Source: Achromobacter spanius
GTDB taxonomy: Bacteria > Pseudomonadota > Gammaproteobacteria > Burkholderiales > Burkholderiaceae_B
Assembly: GCF_002812705.1 (NCBI RefSeq)
Contig: NZ_CP025030.1
Location: 5,394,001 to 5,458,000, forward strand
Direction: 5' to 3'
DNA length: 64,000 nt
Shown here: piece by piece, positions 1 to 8,971 of the stretch
How the letters are laid out: the number at the start of each line of letters is the position of its first letter
How positions within the stretch are numbered: the stretch's first letter is position 1
Made by a program: the position numbers and the translations under genes
Notes under the pieces: generated by a model
Database searches by the model: none
What the model saw: the letters and a program-made list of their open reading frames with translations, nothing else
What the model was told of the DNA's origin: nothing

Positions 1-1735
1 GCCGACGGATGAAATCCTCTTCCGACAGCAACCCCGCCGCCCGTTGACCTTCGAGCGCCGTTGTTTCGTCGCGCAACGCTTCCTCGCGCAAGCGGGCCTG
101 GGCCTGCATCGCTGCAAGCTGTGCAGATATCCCGCTCTGCCCAGCGCCCGACGCCCCTTTGTCTTCGAACTTCTTGCGCGTCGCCGCTTCGCGCGCCTTG
201 ACCGCTTCAGGCAATATCCGCTTGTCATTTGGGTTGACAGCGCGGATCGCATTCTCAAGCCGAAGGTTTTCTTCTAGCGCCAGATTGAGCTGCTTGACCT
301 TGTTGTTCTCGCGGTCGAAGGCGTCCAGCCGCTTAGCTGCGTCGATTGATCCAGCGTTTGCAGCGCCGTTCAATCCCTTGGCTTGCGCGGCTGCCTCATC
401 GACACCCTTTTGATCTTGCAGGCTTGCAAGCTCAGCCCTGTCCGCGGCGAGATTCATCTCGGTGCGGCGCCGGTTGATGTCAGACAGAGCCCCGCGCTCC
501 AGTCTCTGCTCGCGGTTCCGAATCCGCTCTTCGACGTCAGCAATCTTGTCGTCGTAGGTGGCATCACGTCCGAACGCCTTCATTGCCTCCCAGGCGCCGG
601 TCACCTCTGACTTCAACCCTTTCCACGCGCGCTCCAGAATGCCAACCTTCTGGGTCGCTTCGGAGCCTAGGTAGTCATGCAACGCCTTGGAGGTCGCCTG
701 CATGGCTGCCTCGCGCGCCCCGGTTTCCTCCAGCGTGCGAATGTAGTCCCACTGAGCCAGGCTCATGAAGTTCATTGAGCGGTTGTGCTCTTCCGCCCAC
801 TTCGTAACGCCCTCCGGCATCCGAGCAACGTCCTTGGAGATGTCATCCATGGACTGGCCCGACACACGTCGCAGCTGCACCATCGTGCCGCTAAGGCTTT
901 CGATGGTCTGCTTCGTAATTTGACCGGTGCTTACAAGCGCCTCAACCGCCTGTCGGGCATTCCCAAGGCTTCCGCCACCGAACGACGCCGCAGCCGCGGA
1001 CATGGCGCGAATATTGCCAGCCGTGACGCCAGCGTAATTGCCAGTTAGCTGTATTGTGCGATTCCAGCGTTGCGCCTCTTCATGCCCCGCATTAGCGGCC
1101 AGCGCAAAACCAGCAACAGCCCCCGCCGCCAGCGTGTACCGGCTGATCAATCCCAGCAGCGTGGTGCCCAGCGCCTTCGCCGCAGGCACGACGCCACCAA
1201 ACATATCCTTAAGCTGGCCGCCCTGTTGAAGCAAAACAGTCATCGGCTGTTGCCCCCCTTGGAGGGAGACAACTATGTCGGTCAGCTGGGCCGGGACGCC
1301 CCGCATGGCGGCCGCCGTTTGCGCAGCGGAGTTCCCATACTTGTCGAAGGAGCGGCCAGCCGCCCCCATGGCAACCTCTTGCTCGCGCAGTCGTGCAATA
1401 AGCGGCGCAGCGCGGCTGCCCACGCCAAGCTCAGCGGCTTGCAGCTCCAACAGCTCTGATCGAGTTTTCCCAATCGCGAGCACTTGCCGCTCAAGCGCCT
1501 GCACGAACCGCTCAGACGTTTGGGTGAAGGCGCGTCCGCCAGTAGCGGTGGCATTGACCGCCTGATTCATCTGCCCCGCCGCTGCTCCCATTTGGGAGGT
1601 GGCGACGCCCGCCCGCCCCAGAGCAGCTTCCGTCTTGGCCGCAAATTGCGTAGTGGCCGCTTCGGCCGCGCCAAATCCGCGAGTCAAGTCCGCTTCGTTC
1701 GCGGTCAGCGTTACGCCAAGGATCTTTTCTGTCAT
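1..1735 (-). CDS. Tail length tape measure protein, lambda gpH family (partial)
   Basis: An open minus-strand frame runs from the ATG at 1735 to the window edge, giving about 578 N-terminal residues. The start reads MTEKILGVTLTANEADL. The segment QLTDIVVSLQGGQQPMTVL is a hallmark of the lambda-type tape measure family (TMP_2). Glu/Arg-rich coiled coil dominates after about residue 300. These proteins set siphophage tail length and are threaded through the tail tube. The gene lies 35 bp downstream of the gpT frame, as expected. The 3' end is outside the window. Confidence 0.88.
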   Translation of the reverse strand, partial: MTEKILGVTLTANEADLTRGFGAAEAATTQFAAKTEAALGRAGVATSQMGAAAGQMNQAVNATATGGRAFTQTSERFVQALERQVLAIGKTRSELLELQAAELGVGSRAAPLIARLREQEVAMGAAGRSFDKYGNSAAQTAAAMRGVPAQLTDIVVSLQGGQQPMTVLLQQGGQLKDMFGGVVPAAKALGTTLLGLISRYTLAAGAVAGFALAANAGHEEAQRWNRTIQLTGNYAGVTAGNIRAMSAAAASFGGGSLGNARQAVEALVSTGQITKQTIESLSGTMVQLRRVSGQSMDDISKDVARMPEGVTKWAEEHNRSMNFMSLAQWDYIRTLEETGAREAAMQATSKALHDYLGSEATQKVGILERAWKGLKSEVTGAWEAMKAFGRDATYDDKIADVEERIRNREQRLERGALSDINRRRTEMNLAADRAELASLQDQKGVDEAAAQAKGLNGAANAGSIDAAKRLDAFDRENNKVKQLNLALEENLRLENAIRAVNPNDKRILPEAVKAREAATRKKFEDKGASGAGQSGISAQLAAMQAQARLREEALRDETTALEGQRAAGLLSEEDFIRR

Positions 1736-1770
1736 GTCATCCCGCCCACTACCGTGTGCATCTTTTGGCG

Positions 1771-2159
1771 CTATTGCGCAGCCATGAATACTTCCAGCGC
1801 CGCACTTTCCATCGCCCTGATATCCCGGAACGCCTGGCGGTGGTCAGAGCTGCTGGGCAGTAGCATTTGGATCGTGGCCTGAATCTCGATGGCCGGGATT
1901 CCTGCACGTATCGGCGTTCCCATGGGAGGAACAAGCCAAGACCAGCACGTCGCCAGTTGCAGGAACACTTCGAGAGTGGGCCAGTTGTCATCGAATACCT
2001 CGAAGTGCGTCTCAGGTTCGCTGGTCTGTGCCTGCTCCAGCACTTCGGTCGGCGCACCGAGTTTGGCTAGTGCTTCGAGTACGACCACATCAGCGTCGAA
2101 TGCACCTGCCGATTGCTCAGCCTTCCCGCCCATGGCCCAATGGCGGGCGGCCGCTACGA
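1771..2159 (-). CDS. gpT-like extension of the tail assembly chaperone (-1 frameshift product)
   Basis: This frame has no well-placed start of its own. It opens directly from the A AAA AAC slippery heptamer at the 3' end of the gpG-like gene: after a -1 shift the ribosome continues with CTC GTA GCG and reads through to the stop at 1771. This is the lambda gpG/gpGT arrangement, in which a minor fusion product helps fold the tape measure and recruit tail tube subunits. An internal ATG at 2133 exists but lacks a good ribosome site. Confidence 0.75.
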
Positions 2160-2564
2160 GTTTTTTTCGCGCACCTGCTGGTGGGCTTCAAAGAAGCCGT
2201 TGAACAGAGGCACAACGATTTCCGGCCAGTCGCTCAACACTTGACCCAGCGACTTCGCGGTAAACGGAATCGCTTCGCCTTGGCTATCGCGAGCGCCCAG
2301 CCAGCCCGTCATCTTGTCTTTGATGAACTCCACATCGGTGGAGTACGGCCATTTGGGCGCCGGCTTCGCACGCGCGACAGGCGGACGCCCCAGGCGCTCA
2401 TTGAAAGCATTGGCCATCGAGTCTTGGAGGTCGGCGACCTGATCCAGCGTATGGCGCTTGTACTGAGCAATAAACTCGATGGCGACGGCCTCGCCGTTCT
2501 CGCCATGCACCTCAACCTTGATCGGGCACGCGGCGACCGCGCGCTTGGTTGTTACGAATGCCAT
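2154..2564 (-). CDS. Tail assembly chaperone, gpG-like
   Basis: A 136-residue protein between the tail tube gene and the tape measure, the position of lambda G. It starts MAFVTTKRAVAACPIKVEV and ends REKNS, where the last sense codons form a canonical -1 slippery site. Tail chaperones of this class coat the tape measure during tail assembly and are absent from virions. Function is inferred from position and the frameshift signal more than from sequence similarity. Confidence 0.72.
   Translation of the reverse strand: MAFVTTKRAVAACPIKVEVHGENGEAVAIEFIAQYKRHTLDQVADLQDSMANAFNERLGRPPVARAKPAPKWPYSTDVEFIKDKMTGWLGARDSQGEAIPFTAKSLGQVLSDWPEIVVPLFNGFFEAHQQVREKNS
2160..2166 (-). other. Programmed -1 ribosomal frameshift heptamer A AAA AAC
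   Basis: On the minus strand the codons GAA AAA AAC TCG TAG end the gpG-like frame. The heptamer A AAA AAC is in the correct zero-frame register for X XXY YYZ slippage. Moving back one base joins the frame that runs to 1771 without a stop. Confidence 0.8.
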
Positions 2565-2644
2565 GCTTCTTTCTCCCGGAATGCAAAACGCCCGGGTATG
2601 CCGGGCGCAGAGTTTTGAATTTGATGGACTAGAGCTTGTGCGGC

Positions 2645-3580
2645 TCAGCGGACGATGATTTCCAACTCGTCGTTACCGGCAACGCCGGGATTCACGTTCA
2701 TGTCGAGTTCCAACATCGCCACGTTGTCTTGCTCGGAATACGCGGGGTTGGTCAACTGGGCGGACGGAGCCTTGATCTCGACGATGTTGCCCGCCACGGT
2801 GCCGTGCGTAATGGAGACCGGCTTTCCGGCCCCGTCGAGGACCATCGTCGGCCAGTCAAGCTGGGCAATCGTAGGCAGTTCCAGCGCGATCTTTCCAGTG
2901 GGCTGGCGGTCGGTGATTTCTGCGCCCTCGCAGCCGATAAGGGAGCGCCATACAAGCTGGTTCGCAATGTCGAAGTTGAGCGATTGAAGGCAGCCCGAGT
3001 ACGAACCGAGGGACCATGTCGGCGTGTTCTGTTTGTTGACACCTTTCGGGATCTGGAAGGCGGCGTAATCGACCACCGAAGGGTTTGCGCCGTCGGTGAT
3101 GGGCTGATACGCGCCCATGAAGCGGAAGCGCATGAAAGGAATGCCTTTGGCCGTCAGGTCAAAGGAAACAGTGCCGCGCGCGTCAAGAATCTTGTGGAAC
3201 AGCCCGTCGAGGTAGTAATGCAGCGTCAGCCGTTCGAAGTTGTCGGATACGGGCAAATACCGTGTGTCGGTGTCCTCCGTGACCGTCTCCGAAAATCCGC
3301 AGGCGCGCAGCAGAGGCCCCCAAGCAGGAGCCGTGCCGGCCATTCCCGAGCCGGCAAGTTCCACCTCGCCCTCAATCTGGGCGTACTGCGTCGTAGCGAT
3401 CTGCCCGGAATTGCCCATATACGGGCGCAACAGCGCACGCTCCACAAACTCGGCGGACAGAGGCGTGGCGGTGACATTGCGCAGCAGAATGGCATTCGCG
3501 GCGCCGGTCGGCACAGGGTCGGTGCCCGCTGCGGTCTGGATCTTCGCCAGCAGCAAGGTCTTTCGAATCGATTTTGCCAT
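2645..3580 (-). CDS. Major tail tube protein
   Basis: A 311-residue protein starting MAKSIRKTLLLAKIQTAAG, with the N-terminal arm and beta-rich composition of siphophage tail tube proteins (gpV role). Polymerised rings of such proteins form the tail tube. It sits between the tail terminator-like gene and the gpG-like chaperone, matching lambda V. A gap of 80 bp to the chaperone gene could hold a start signal for the next gene. Confidence 0.8.
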   Translation of the reverse strand: MAKSIRKTLLLAKIQTAAGTDPVPTGAANAILLRNVTATPLSAEFVERALLRPYMGNSGQIATTQYAQIEGEVELAGSGMAGTAPAWGPLLRACGFSETVTEDTDTRYLPVSDNFERLTLHYYLDGLFHKILDARGTVSFDLTAKGIPFMRFRFMGAYQPITDGANPSVVDYAAFQIPKGVNKQNTPTWSLGSYSGCLQSLNFDIANQLVWRSLIGCEGAEITDRQPTGKIALELPTIAQLDWPTMVLDGAGKPVSITHGTVAGNIVEIKAPSAQLTNPAYSEQDNVAMLELDMNVNPGVAGNDELEIIVR

Positions 3581-3619
3581 TTATGGCTCCATGTTTACCG
3601 GGGAGTGGTTTCGCTCGGC

Positions 3620-3817
3620 TTAGCCTGCGCAATCACACGGGCCGGTGCGCTCGATGAGCACGCGCTCCCCTGTCTCGGGGCCGCGCAGGTAGCTGCCGCC
3701 CTGCCCGTGGTATTGATCGGGCGAACCGGCGGAGGGTTGGGCAGTAGTGCGGACTTCGGCGCCCGCCTCGGCCTGATTGATCATGACCGCGGCAGCGCTG
3801 GTTTTGGGTGTGGACAT
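3620..3817 (-). CDS. Small structural-region protein of unknown function
   Basis: A 65-residue frame between the tail tube gene and the tail terminator-like gene, in the same direction as both. It is hydrophilic and rich in Ala, Gly and Glu, with a Cys pair near the C terminus (GPCDCAG). No family is recognised. It is kept because it fills a gap in a tightly packed operon. Confidence 0.5.
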   Translation of the reverse strand: MSTPKTSAAAVMINQAEAGAEVRTTAQPSAGSPDQYHGQGGSYLRGPETGERVLIERTGPCDCAG

Positions 3818-3840
3818 TTGATGCTCCCAGGATCGGACGA

Positions 3841-4257
3841 CTACCCGCTAAGGGATTGCTCGTCGGTCCGATAGGTGATGCGATAGCGCCGGGTCACGAC
3901 CTGGCGCCGTAGGTCGCCATTGGCATACTTCGGCTCGTCGGTGCCGAACTCAGCAACCGCAACGATATTTTGCCCGCCGTAGCCCATTACCAGGGGGTGA
4001 GCCGCTTCAAACACAGCCTCCGCCAGCGCAAGGTGATCGTCACCGCAGGTATGGACGATCAGGTGGATTTCGCGCACACGAGTGACGCGGGGAACTGCCA
4101 TGCTCTCGACAGATTCCGCCCCCAACTGAACGGAAACCACCTGAGGGTCTTCCCTGGTGATTGCCCGTACTGGGGACGGCTCCATCACGGCAGGGAAGCC
4201 CGCCACTTTCAAGGCCGCCCGCAGTTCTTGAACGTAGGTCAGTGCAAGCGTGGTCAT
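3841..4257 (-). CDS. Tail terminator-like protein (gpU position)
   Basis: A 138-residue protein starting MTTLALTYVQELRAALKVAG, with an N-terminal helix followed by alternating strands (REIHLIVHTCG, RRYRITYRTD) as in lambda gpU-like tail terminators, which cap the growing tail. Its start overlaps the stop of the upstream head-tail gene by four bases, so the two are translationally coupled. The assignment rests mainly on order and predicted fold. Confidence 0.6.
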   Translation of the reverse strand: MTTLALTYVQELRAALKVAGFPAVMEPSPVRAITREDPQVVSVQLGAESVESMAVPRVTRVREIHLIVHTCGDDHLALAEAVFEAAHPLVMGYGGQNIVAVAEFGTDEPKYANGDLRRQVVTRRYRITYRTDEQSLSG

Positions 4258-4565
4258 GTCAGGCGTTCCAAAAGCGCCCGCGTCCAGTGCCCGTCGCCAA
4301 CGCTGACCGGTTGCTGGCGGACCCGATAGCGTTGCCCGGCAATGTCTAGTTCGCTCAGATACCTCAGGCCAGGGGCGTCCGCGCTGGTGAATTCGATTTC
4401 GTAGTCGGTCGAATGCACCATCGTGGATTCGTCGATCACACCGGGCCTGTCGAACCTGGCCTGGAACTCGACAAGAGGCACGGAGCCGATCAACCTGACC
4501 GGCTCCCGCATCCCCGCCGCGTCGAACGCCTCATCAAATATGGCGTTGTCCCAGCGCATTGCCAT
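4254..4565 (-). CDS. Head-tail joining protein, gpFII-like
   Basis: A 103-residue protein starting at an ATG that overlaps the capsid stop as TGATG. Order (capsid, FII, U, V) and small beta-rich composition fit the lambda gpFII family, which forms the head interface for the tail. No gpZ-like gene follows it here. A candidate gpZ-like protein instead lies beside cos at 23,947-24,732. Confidence 0.6.
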   Translation of the reverse strand: MAMRWDNAIFDEAFDAAGMREPVRLIGSVPLVEFQARFDRPGVIDESTMVHSTDYEIEFTSADAPGLRYLSELDIAGQRYRVRQQPVSVGDGHWTRALLERLT

Positions 4566-5569
4566 CAAGCCTTCTTCAGCTTGATAACGACGTTGGGACG
4601 AGTATTGATCGTCAGCGGGTTCGACTGCACCTTGAGGTCAACGCCGACGCCGTGCTGCAAGATTTCTTGGCTGGCGTAGTACGGAACACCAATCGTATTC
4701 ACGGCGTCGATGTGGTTTGCCGGAGCAAACTTCGTCTGGAACAGATCGTCGCTGGTGATCGGGATGAGGTAAGCATCGTCCGGCTCAATGAACGAGATAC
4801 CCCCGACTTTGCCGTAATACTCCTTCCATTCGACGCCCTCGAACATGAAGCCCGAGCGCAGATCCTGGCGCAAGAACTCGCCGTCCTTCCACCGATCAAA
4901 TGCCTTCTCAACGCTGTCATGACCCGTGAGCGCGTCGTAGAAGCCACGGCCCACGACGCCAAGCCAGCCCACGATCACCGCTTCGCCAGCCAGCGCATCT
5001 TCCGCTTGCCGCTTGGCATCGATCACCTTTTGACGCACCTTGGTGGACGCAGTCCCCAGCGCGAAATTCACCGTCTTCTGCGTGTAGCCGAAGCGTTGAT
5101 ACAGGTCGAGCAGCACACGCTGGCCGTCGGCGTCCAAGATTTTCCCGGTCACGGCGCCCAGGCGGTGGTAACCCAGGGTCACATCAATGGCCTTGCGCAG
5201 CTTGTTCGCGCGCTTGTTCACGACGGACAGCATGACTTCCAGTTCCGATTCCGTGCCAAAGGCCCGGACGTTCTGGATTTCATCCGCATAGATCGTGTCG
5301 CGCAGCGGCAAATGCAAGGTATTGAACGGGATGAGGTCGCGGCGGTCCGGCTCCAACGAAGCGCCCGGCGAGCCGCGGGGCGCGTCTGCCACGAGGGCCA
5401 GCTTGCCGTTCGAACGCTCGATGCTGACGGTCGTCGTCGTCACGCCTTCCTCATCGAACAGGGAGTCGAGCGTGGTCGGAACGGCCTGACCTTCCGGGGA
5501 GGTATTGACCGTAGCGGTGAGCGAACCCAGCTTGAAAGCGTCGTCTTTGAAAATGTCGATATGGGCCAT
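4565..5569 (-). CDS. Major capsid protein, lambda gpE family
   Basis: A 334-residue protein starting MAHIDIFKDDAFKLGSLTA, close to lambda gpE in length (341). The N-terminal FKDDAF motif and the C-terminal stretch NVVIKLKKA are typical of this family. It forms the icosahedral shell and sits directly after the decoration protein gene, as in lambda. Confidence 0.93.
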   Translation of the reverse strand: MAHIDIFKDDAFKLGSLTATVNTSPEGQAVPTTLDSLFDEEGVTTTTVSIERSNGKLALVADAPRGSPGASLEPDRRDLIPFNTLHLPLRDTIYADEIQNVRAFGTESELEVMLSVVNKRANKLRKAIDVTLGYHRLGAVTGKILDADGQRVLLDLYQRFGYTQKTVNFALGTASTKVRQKVIDAKRQAEDALAGEAVIVGWLGVVGRGFYDALTGHDSVEKAFDRWKDGEFLRQDLRSGFMFEGVEWKEYYGKVGGISFIEPDDAYLIPITSDDLFQTKFAPANHIDAVNTIGVPYYASQEILQHGVGVDLKVQSNPLTINTRPNVVIKLKKA

Positions 5570-5647
5570 GTATGGCTCCCAGAATAGAAATGGCCCGCGA
5601 GAAGCGGGCCGGAATCAAGAGATAGGGGAACGCAGGTGGAAATTCGA

Positions 5648-5998
5648 CTAGTCGCGAACCACCAGAAACGCCGGGGCAAGATCCGCCCGCGCATCGGCAT
5701 CCAGGCCGGTCAAGGACCAAGCGGTGACTTCGGCCAGTCGCACGATTCCGGTGGCCGGCTGCGGCGCATCCGAGGCCTCCGCGGCGCCGTAGAGAACGCA
5801 GGCCGCCTTCTCCGTCCCGTCGGTTGCGGCGGGGTCGTAGTTGGCGTAGTGCTTCGATGCGGTAATCACCCCCAAGACCTGACCGGACGGATAGCCGGTT
5901 GCGGTTGCCGCGAGGGTGATCTTTTCGCGCGAAATTTCGCCGGCCCCTTCGGACAGCAAAAACTCGGCGGTGCGGGGCTTTTCTTGCAAGGTATTCAT
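5648..5998 (-). CDS. Head decoration protein, gpD-like
   Basis: A 116-residue protein immediately upstream of the capsid gene and close in size to lambda gpD (110). The N terminus EKPRTAEFLLSEGAGEISR and the following VLGVITASKHYANYDPA match the gpD family, whose trimers stabilise the expanded capsid after packaging. Confidence 0.85.
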   Translation of the reverse strand: MNTLQEKPRTAEFLLSEGAGEISREKITLAATATGYPSGQVLGVITASKHYANYDPAATDGTEKAACVLYGAAEASDAPQPATGIVRLAEVTAWSLTGLDADARADLAPAFLVVRD

Positions 5999-6024
5999 GC
6001 TCTCTCCAGGAATGAAGTGACTGC

Positions 6025-7188
6025 TTAGGGCACGCGGCGGCGTGCAGCAGCACGGGCCTCGTAAATGCTGGTTGTAGACAAAGCCGGAGCGTTCGACGCT
6101 GCAGCCGGCTCGGGACGATGCGTATTGCTGATTTGCTGGTTCGACGAACTTGCCACCGCGTCGAACAGTCGCGCGCGGACCTGATCAACGTCCAGACCCT
6201 GGGCTACGAACTCGGCTGCCTTGTCAGGCAATTTGGCTGCCATGCAGATGCCCGCAATCTCTTTCGCCTGGACGACGCGCTGATTGGCCTGTGCCTCGCC
6301 GACCAACGCGCCGCTCATCAGCACGCCTTCGGCAAGATGCGGAATGCCCTCGGCCCGGCAAGATGCGTAGACGTGCTTCAACATGGCAGAAGCGGTGGGC
6401 AGGCCCGCAGGCAGTGCGGGGGGCACCGGATCGGGATCAGCGGGTGATGGATCGGCCGGCGCGGGATCGGCCGGAGCCGGATCGTTCGGCTTGGGGTCCG
6501 CGGGTTCTGGGTCCACCGGCTTCGGGGAGGGCGGATCACCGGCCGGAGCCTCACCGTCCACCAGCATCTTCAGCGGCTCGGGCAAATTGGGAAAGCGGGA
6601 AAGAAGCTCCCGCGAATTGGTGGACATCGCGATCTTGACCGGCTCTTCGATCACGTCGCAGAAGCCCATAGCCTGCGCGTCGAGGGCCGACAGCCACGTC
6701 GTGGCCTCCATCATCTCTGCAATTTTCTCGGCCGGCTGCCCGCTGCGACGGACGTACGCGGAAATGACACTGTCGAGGATGTTCTCCATCTGCGACACGG
6801 ACGCCTTCAGTTCCGCAAGATTCCCCCACGCCACCGTGGTCGGCTCGTGGATCATGATTTGAGCGTTTTCCGGCATTTCGATTGTGTCGCAGGCGATGAG
6901 CGGCAACGTGGCGGCAGATGCGGCCACGCTGTCGACCCGGCCGACGGTACGTCCGCTGTAGCGACGCAGGGCGTTGTACATGGCAAAAGCGTCATACACG
7001 CTGCCCCCGCCGCTATTGATCGCCACAACGATTTTCATTCCCGTGGACGCGGCGGCATCCAGCTCTTGGATGAAGTCCGCTGCCGACTTTCCCCAGAAGC
7101 CGATGTCGTCATAGATGCGCAGCTCGACGACTTGCTCGCCCATCCGCATGCCGGGACCGATCGAATAGAAGTTTCCTTTCTTGGCCAT
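6025..7188 (-). CDS. ClpP-like head maturation protease with C-terminal scaffold-like region
   Basis: A 387-residue protein. The first about 200 residues form a ClpP-type serine protease: NSGGGSVYDA oxyanion region, nucleophile Ser in DSVAASAAT and His in MIHEP. A Pro/Asp/Ala-repeat linker follows, then a C-terminal helical region that could act as scaffold, like lambda gpC/Nu3. The ATG at 7188 is chosen because GGAG lies six bases upstream; an earlier ATG at 7203 overlaps the portal stop. Confidence 0.85.
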   Translation of the reverse strand: MAKKGNFYSIGPGMRMGEQVVELRIYDDIGFWGKSAADFIQELDAAASTGMKIVVAINSGGGSVYDAFAMYNALRRYSGRTVGRVDSVAASAATLPLIACDTIEMPENAQIMIHEPTTVAWGNLAELKASVSQMENILDSVISAYVRRSGQPAEKIAEMMEATTWLSALDAQAMGFCDVIEEPVKIAMSTNSRELLSRFPNLPEPLKMLVDGEAPAGDPPSPKPVDPEPADPKPNDPAPADPAPADPSPADPDPVPPALPAGLPTASAMLKHVYASCRAEGIPHLAEGVLMSGALVGEAQANQRVVQAKEIAGICMAAKLPDKAAEFVAQGLDVDQVRARLFDAVASSSNQQISNTHRPEPAAASNAPALSTTSIYEARAAARRRVP

Positions 7189-7199
7189 ATTGGCTCCGT

Positions 7200-8720
7200 T
7201 CATTGATTGAGGGGATCGGGACTGCCGCCCCCATCAAGCCCTGCCGCCCTGCCGGCGGCGGTCGTATGGCGCGGGTCACTATCGAAGACCATGCCGGCCG
7301 CGTCCGCGGTAGCGTTGTCCGCCTGAATCTCGGCATTGACCTGGTCAGGGTCATCGCCCTGCCCCAAGATGACCGACGCTCTGCTGGCAAAGCCCGCCCG
7401 GACCTGATCCTTCTTGGCCTGAATGTCTTGCACTGGGTTGAAATACGGCCAGCCCTGAGGCACCCAGAGGACGCGCAGCCAATCTCTGCGGCGGCGGTGG
7501 TAGTCCGGCATCGGGATCGTGCCCGACAACGCCAGAGCGTCAATCCACGCGGCCCAAACGGGGCGGCAAAACTGATGGATGACGCAGTGCCACTGATGTT
7601 GCTCGACAAGGCGGTGAAATTCGTTGACGACTACCCGCAATGCGCGGTCGCTGATCCCCCGAAGGTCACCCGTCGCAATCTCGTAGGGAATGCCGACAGA
7701 CGCGAATGCCGCCATCAACTGATGCCGCATGAATCCTTCGTAGTTGCTTCCTGCATCCGGGGGGGCCGAAAACGTCACTTCCTCCCCTGGAGCAAGTGTT
7801 TGCATGGTGCCCGGTTCCATCGAAACAAGCGGGGTGCCGTCGTCATCCTCTACATAGTCCTCCGGCCGATTGGTCAGGGGATTGTTCTGGTCCTCATCAG
7901 GATCTGGCCGGGTGATGAATCCGGCAAACAGGTTAGACACTTCCTGTCTGTACATCACAGCGTCGTCCAAGCTGTCGATGGACTTCAGCCGCAGCAAGAC
8001 CGAGGCCAATGACGTCACACCCCGAACCTGTCCAGGGCGAAGGACTGGGAACGCATGCACAACCTGGTCTGCCGGTACAGGCACAAGATCTTGACCGGTT
8101 GCCGGGCGGCCGAACTCTCCCGGGTGGCGCCGCCACAGGTGATATGCCACTCGCCGACCAATCGCATCGAACTCGACACCATTTACGACCTCGCCCCCGT
8201 TTGGAAGCGAATAGGTGCGCTCGACCGGTAGCTGATCGCCCTCCAGTAGTTGAAGCTGTAGAGGCACCGTGAGGCCATCCTGCGGTCGGCGGGGCCGAAA
8301 GCGACACAATGACTCGCCGTCAGTGAAGATTGAGCGGACCGCCAGCGCTTGCATACCGTAAAAGTCGAGCCGGCCGTCGGCATCAGCCTCAGGGCACCAG
8401 TCCGCCCACAACTCCTTAAGCAGCCGCCGAACCTCCTTATCCGGGTGCTGGGGGTATGGCTGAATTCCCGTACCGATAACGTTGCTCGTCCAACGTGTCA
8501 CGGCAGTGGAAGCCCAAGGATCGTTTCGCACGGCATCCCGTGCGCGACGACGCTGCAAACCGAGGCCATGGGTTACGGCTGCATTTGGGCCGGCACTGGA
8601 AGGATTCCAGTTGCGCGCCCGGCTTCCAGTGGCGCTACCGCTTTCGTAGCTGGAACTCATCTGCGCACTCAAGCGCTGCGGCAGCAACAGGCCAGAGCGC
8701 CGATTTCTGGTGTATTTCAT
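7200..8720 (-). CDS. Portal protein, lambda gpB family
   Basis: A 506-residue protein with the lambda-type portal signature, including WASTAVTRWTSNVIGTGIQP and VRSIFTDGESLCRFRPRR. Portals form the dodecameric DNA channel at one capsid vertex and dock terminase. The start overlaps the gpW-like stop by four bases and the stop overlaps the protease region. Confidence 0.92.
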   Translation of the reverse strand: MKYTRNRRSGLLLPQRLSAQMSSSYESGSATGSRARNWNPSSAGPNAAVTHGLGLQRRRARDAVRNDPWASTAVTRWTSNVIGTGIQPYPQHPDKEVRRLLKELWADWCPEADADGRLDFYGMQALAVRSIFTDGESLCRFRPRRPQDGLTVPLQLQLLEGDQLPVERTYSLPNGGEVVNGVEFDAIGRRVAYHLWRRHPGEFGRPATGQDLVPVPADQVVHAFPVLRPGQVRGVTSLASVLLRLKSIDSLDDAVMYRQEVSNLFAGFITRPDPDEDQNNPLTNRPEDYVEDDDGTPLVSMEPGTMQTLAPGEEVTFSAPPDAGSNYEGFMRHQLMAAFASVGIPYEIATGDLRGISDRALRVVVNEFHRLVEQHQWHCVIHQFCRPVWAAWIDALALSGTIPMPDYHRRRRDWLRVLWVPQGWPYFNPVQDIQAKKDQVRAGFASRASVILGQGDDPDQVNAEIQADNATADAAGMVFDSDPRHTTAAGRAAGLDGGGSPDPLNQ

Positions 8721-8923
8721 CGCAACCCCTTCCCCGCACTACGCACGCGAAACTGCCGCGATTGCCGCTTGCCCTTGTTGAGTTCGCGGGACACATGCAC
8801 ACGCGCCTGCATGAGTTCGTCCATGCTGCGGAAGCGAACACGCTTGCCGTCGTACTGGACTTCCAACTGGCTGCCGGCAATAGCGCGGTCCAACTTCTCA
8901 AGATCGGCCTGGGTGTATGCCAT
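8717..8923 (-). CDS. Head-tail joining protein, gpW-like
   Basis: A 68-residue protein starting MAYTQADLEKLDRAIAGSQ, the same size as lambda gpW (68) and in the same place between terL and portal. gpW fills the portal exit after packaging. The gene overlaps the portal start by four bases. Confidence 0.85.
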   Translation of the reverse strand: MAYTQADLEKLDRAIAGSQLEVQYDGKRVRFRSMDELMQARVHVSRELNKGKRQSRQFRVRSAGKGLR

Positions 8924-8971
8924 GGACCTGTCCTATTTCTTTGATTTGATTGCTGGTGATCGCCCCGCCCC

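Noticed and set aside
2636..3874. Long plus-strand frames across the head and tail genes (for example 412 codons opposite the tail tube gene)
   Set aside because: They are complements of well-supported minus-strand structural genes and show no recognisable domains.
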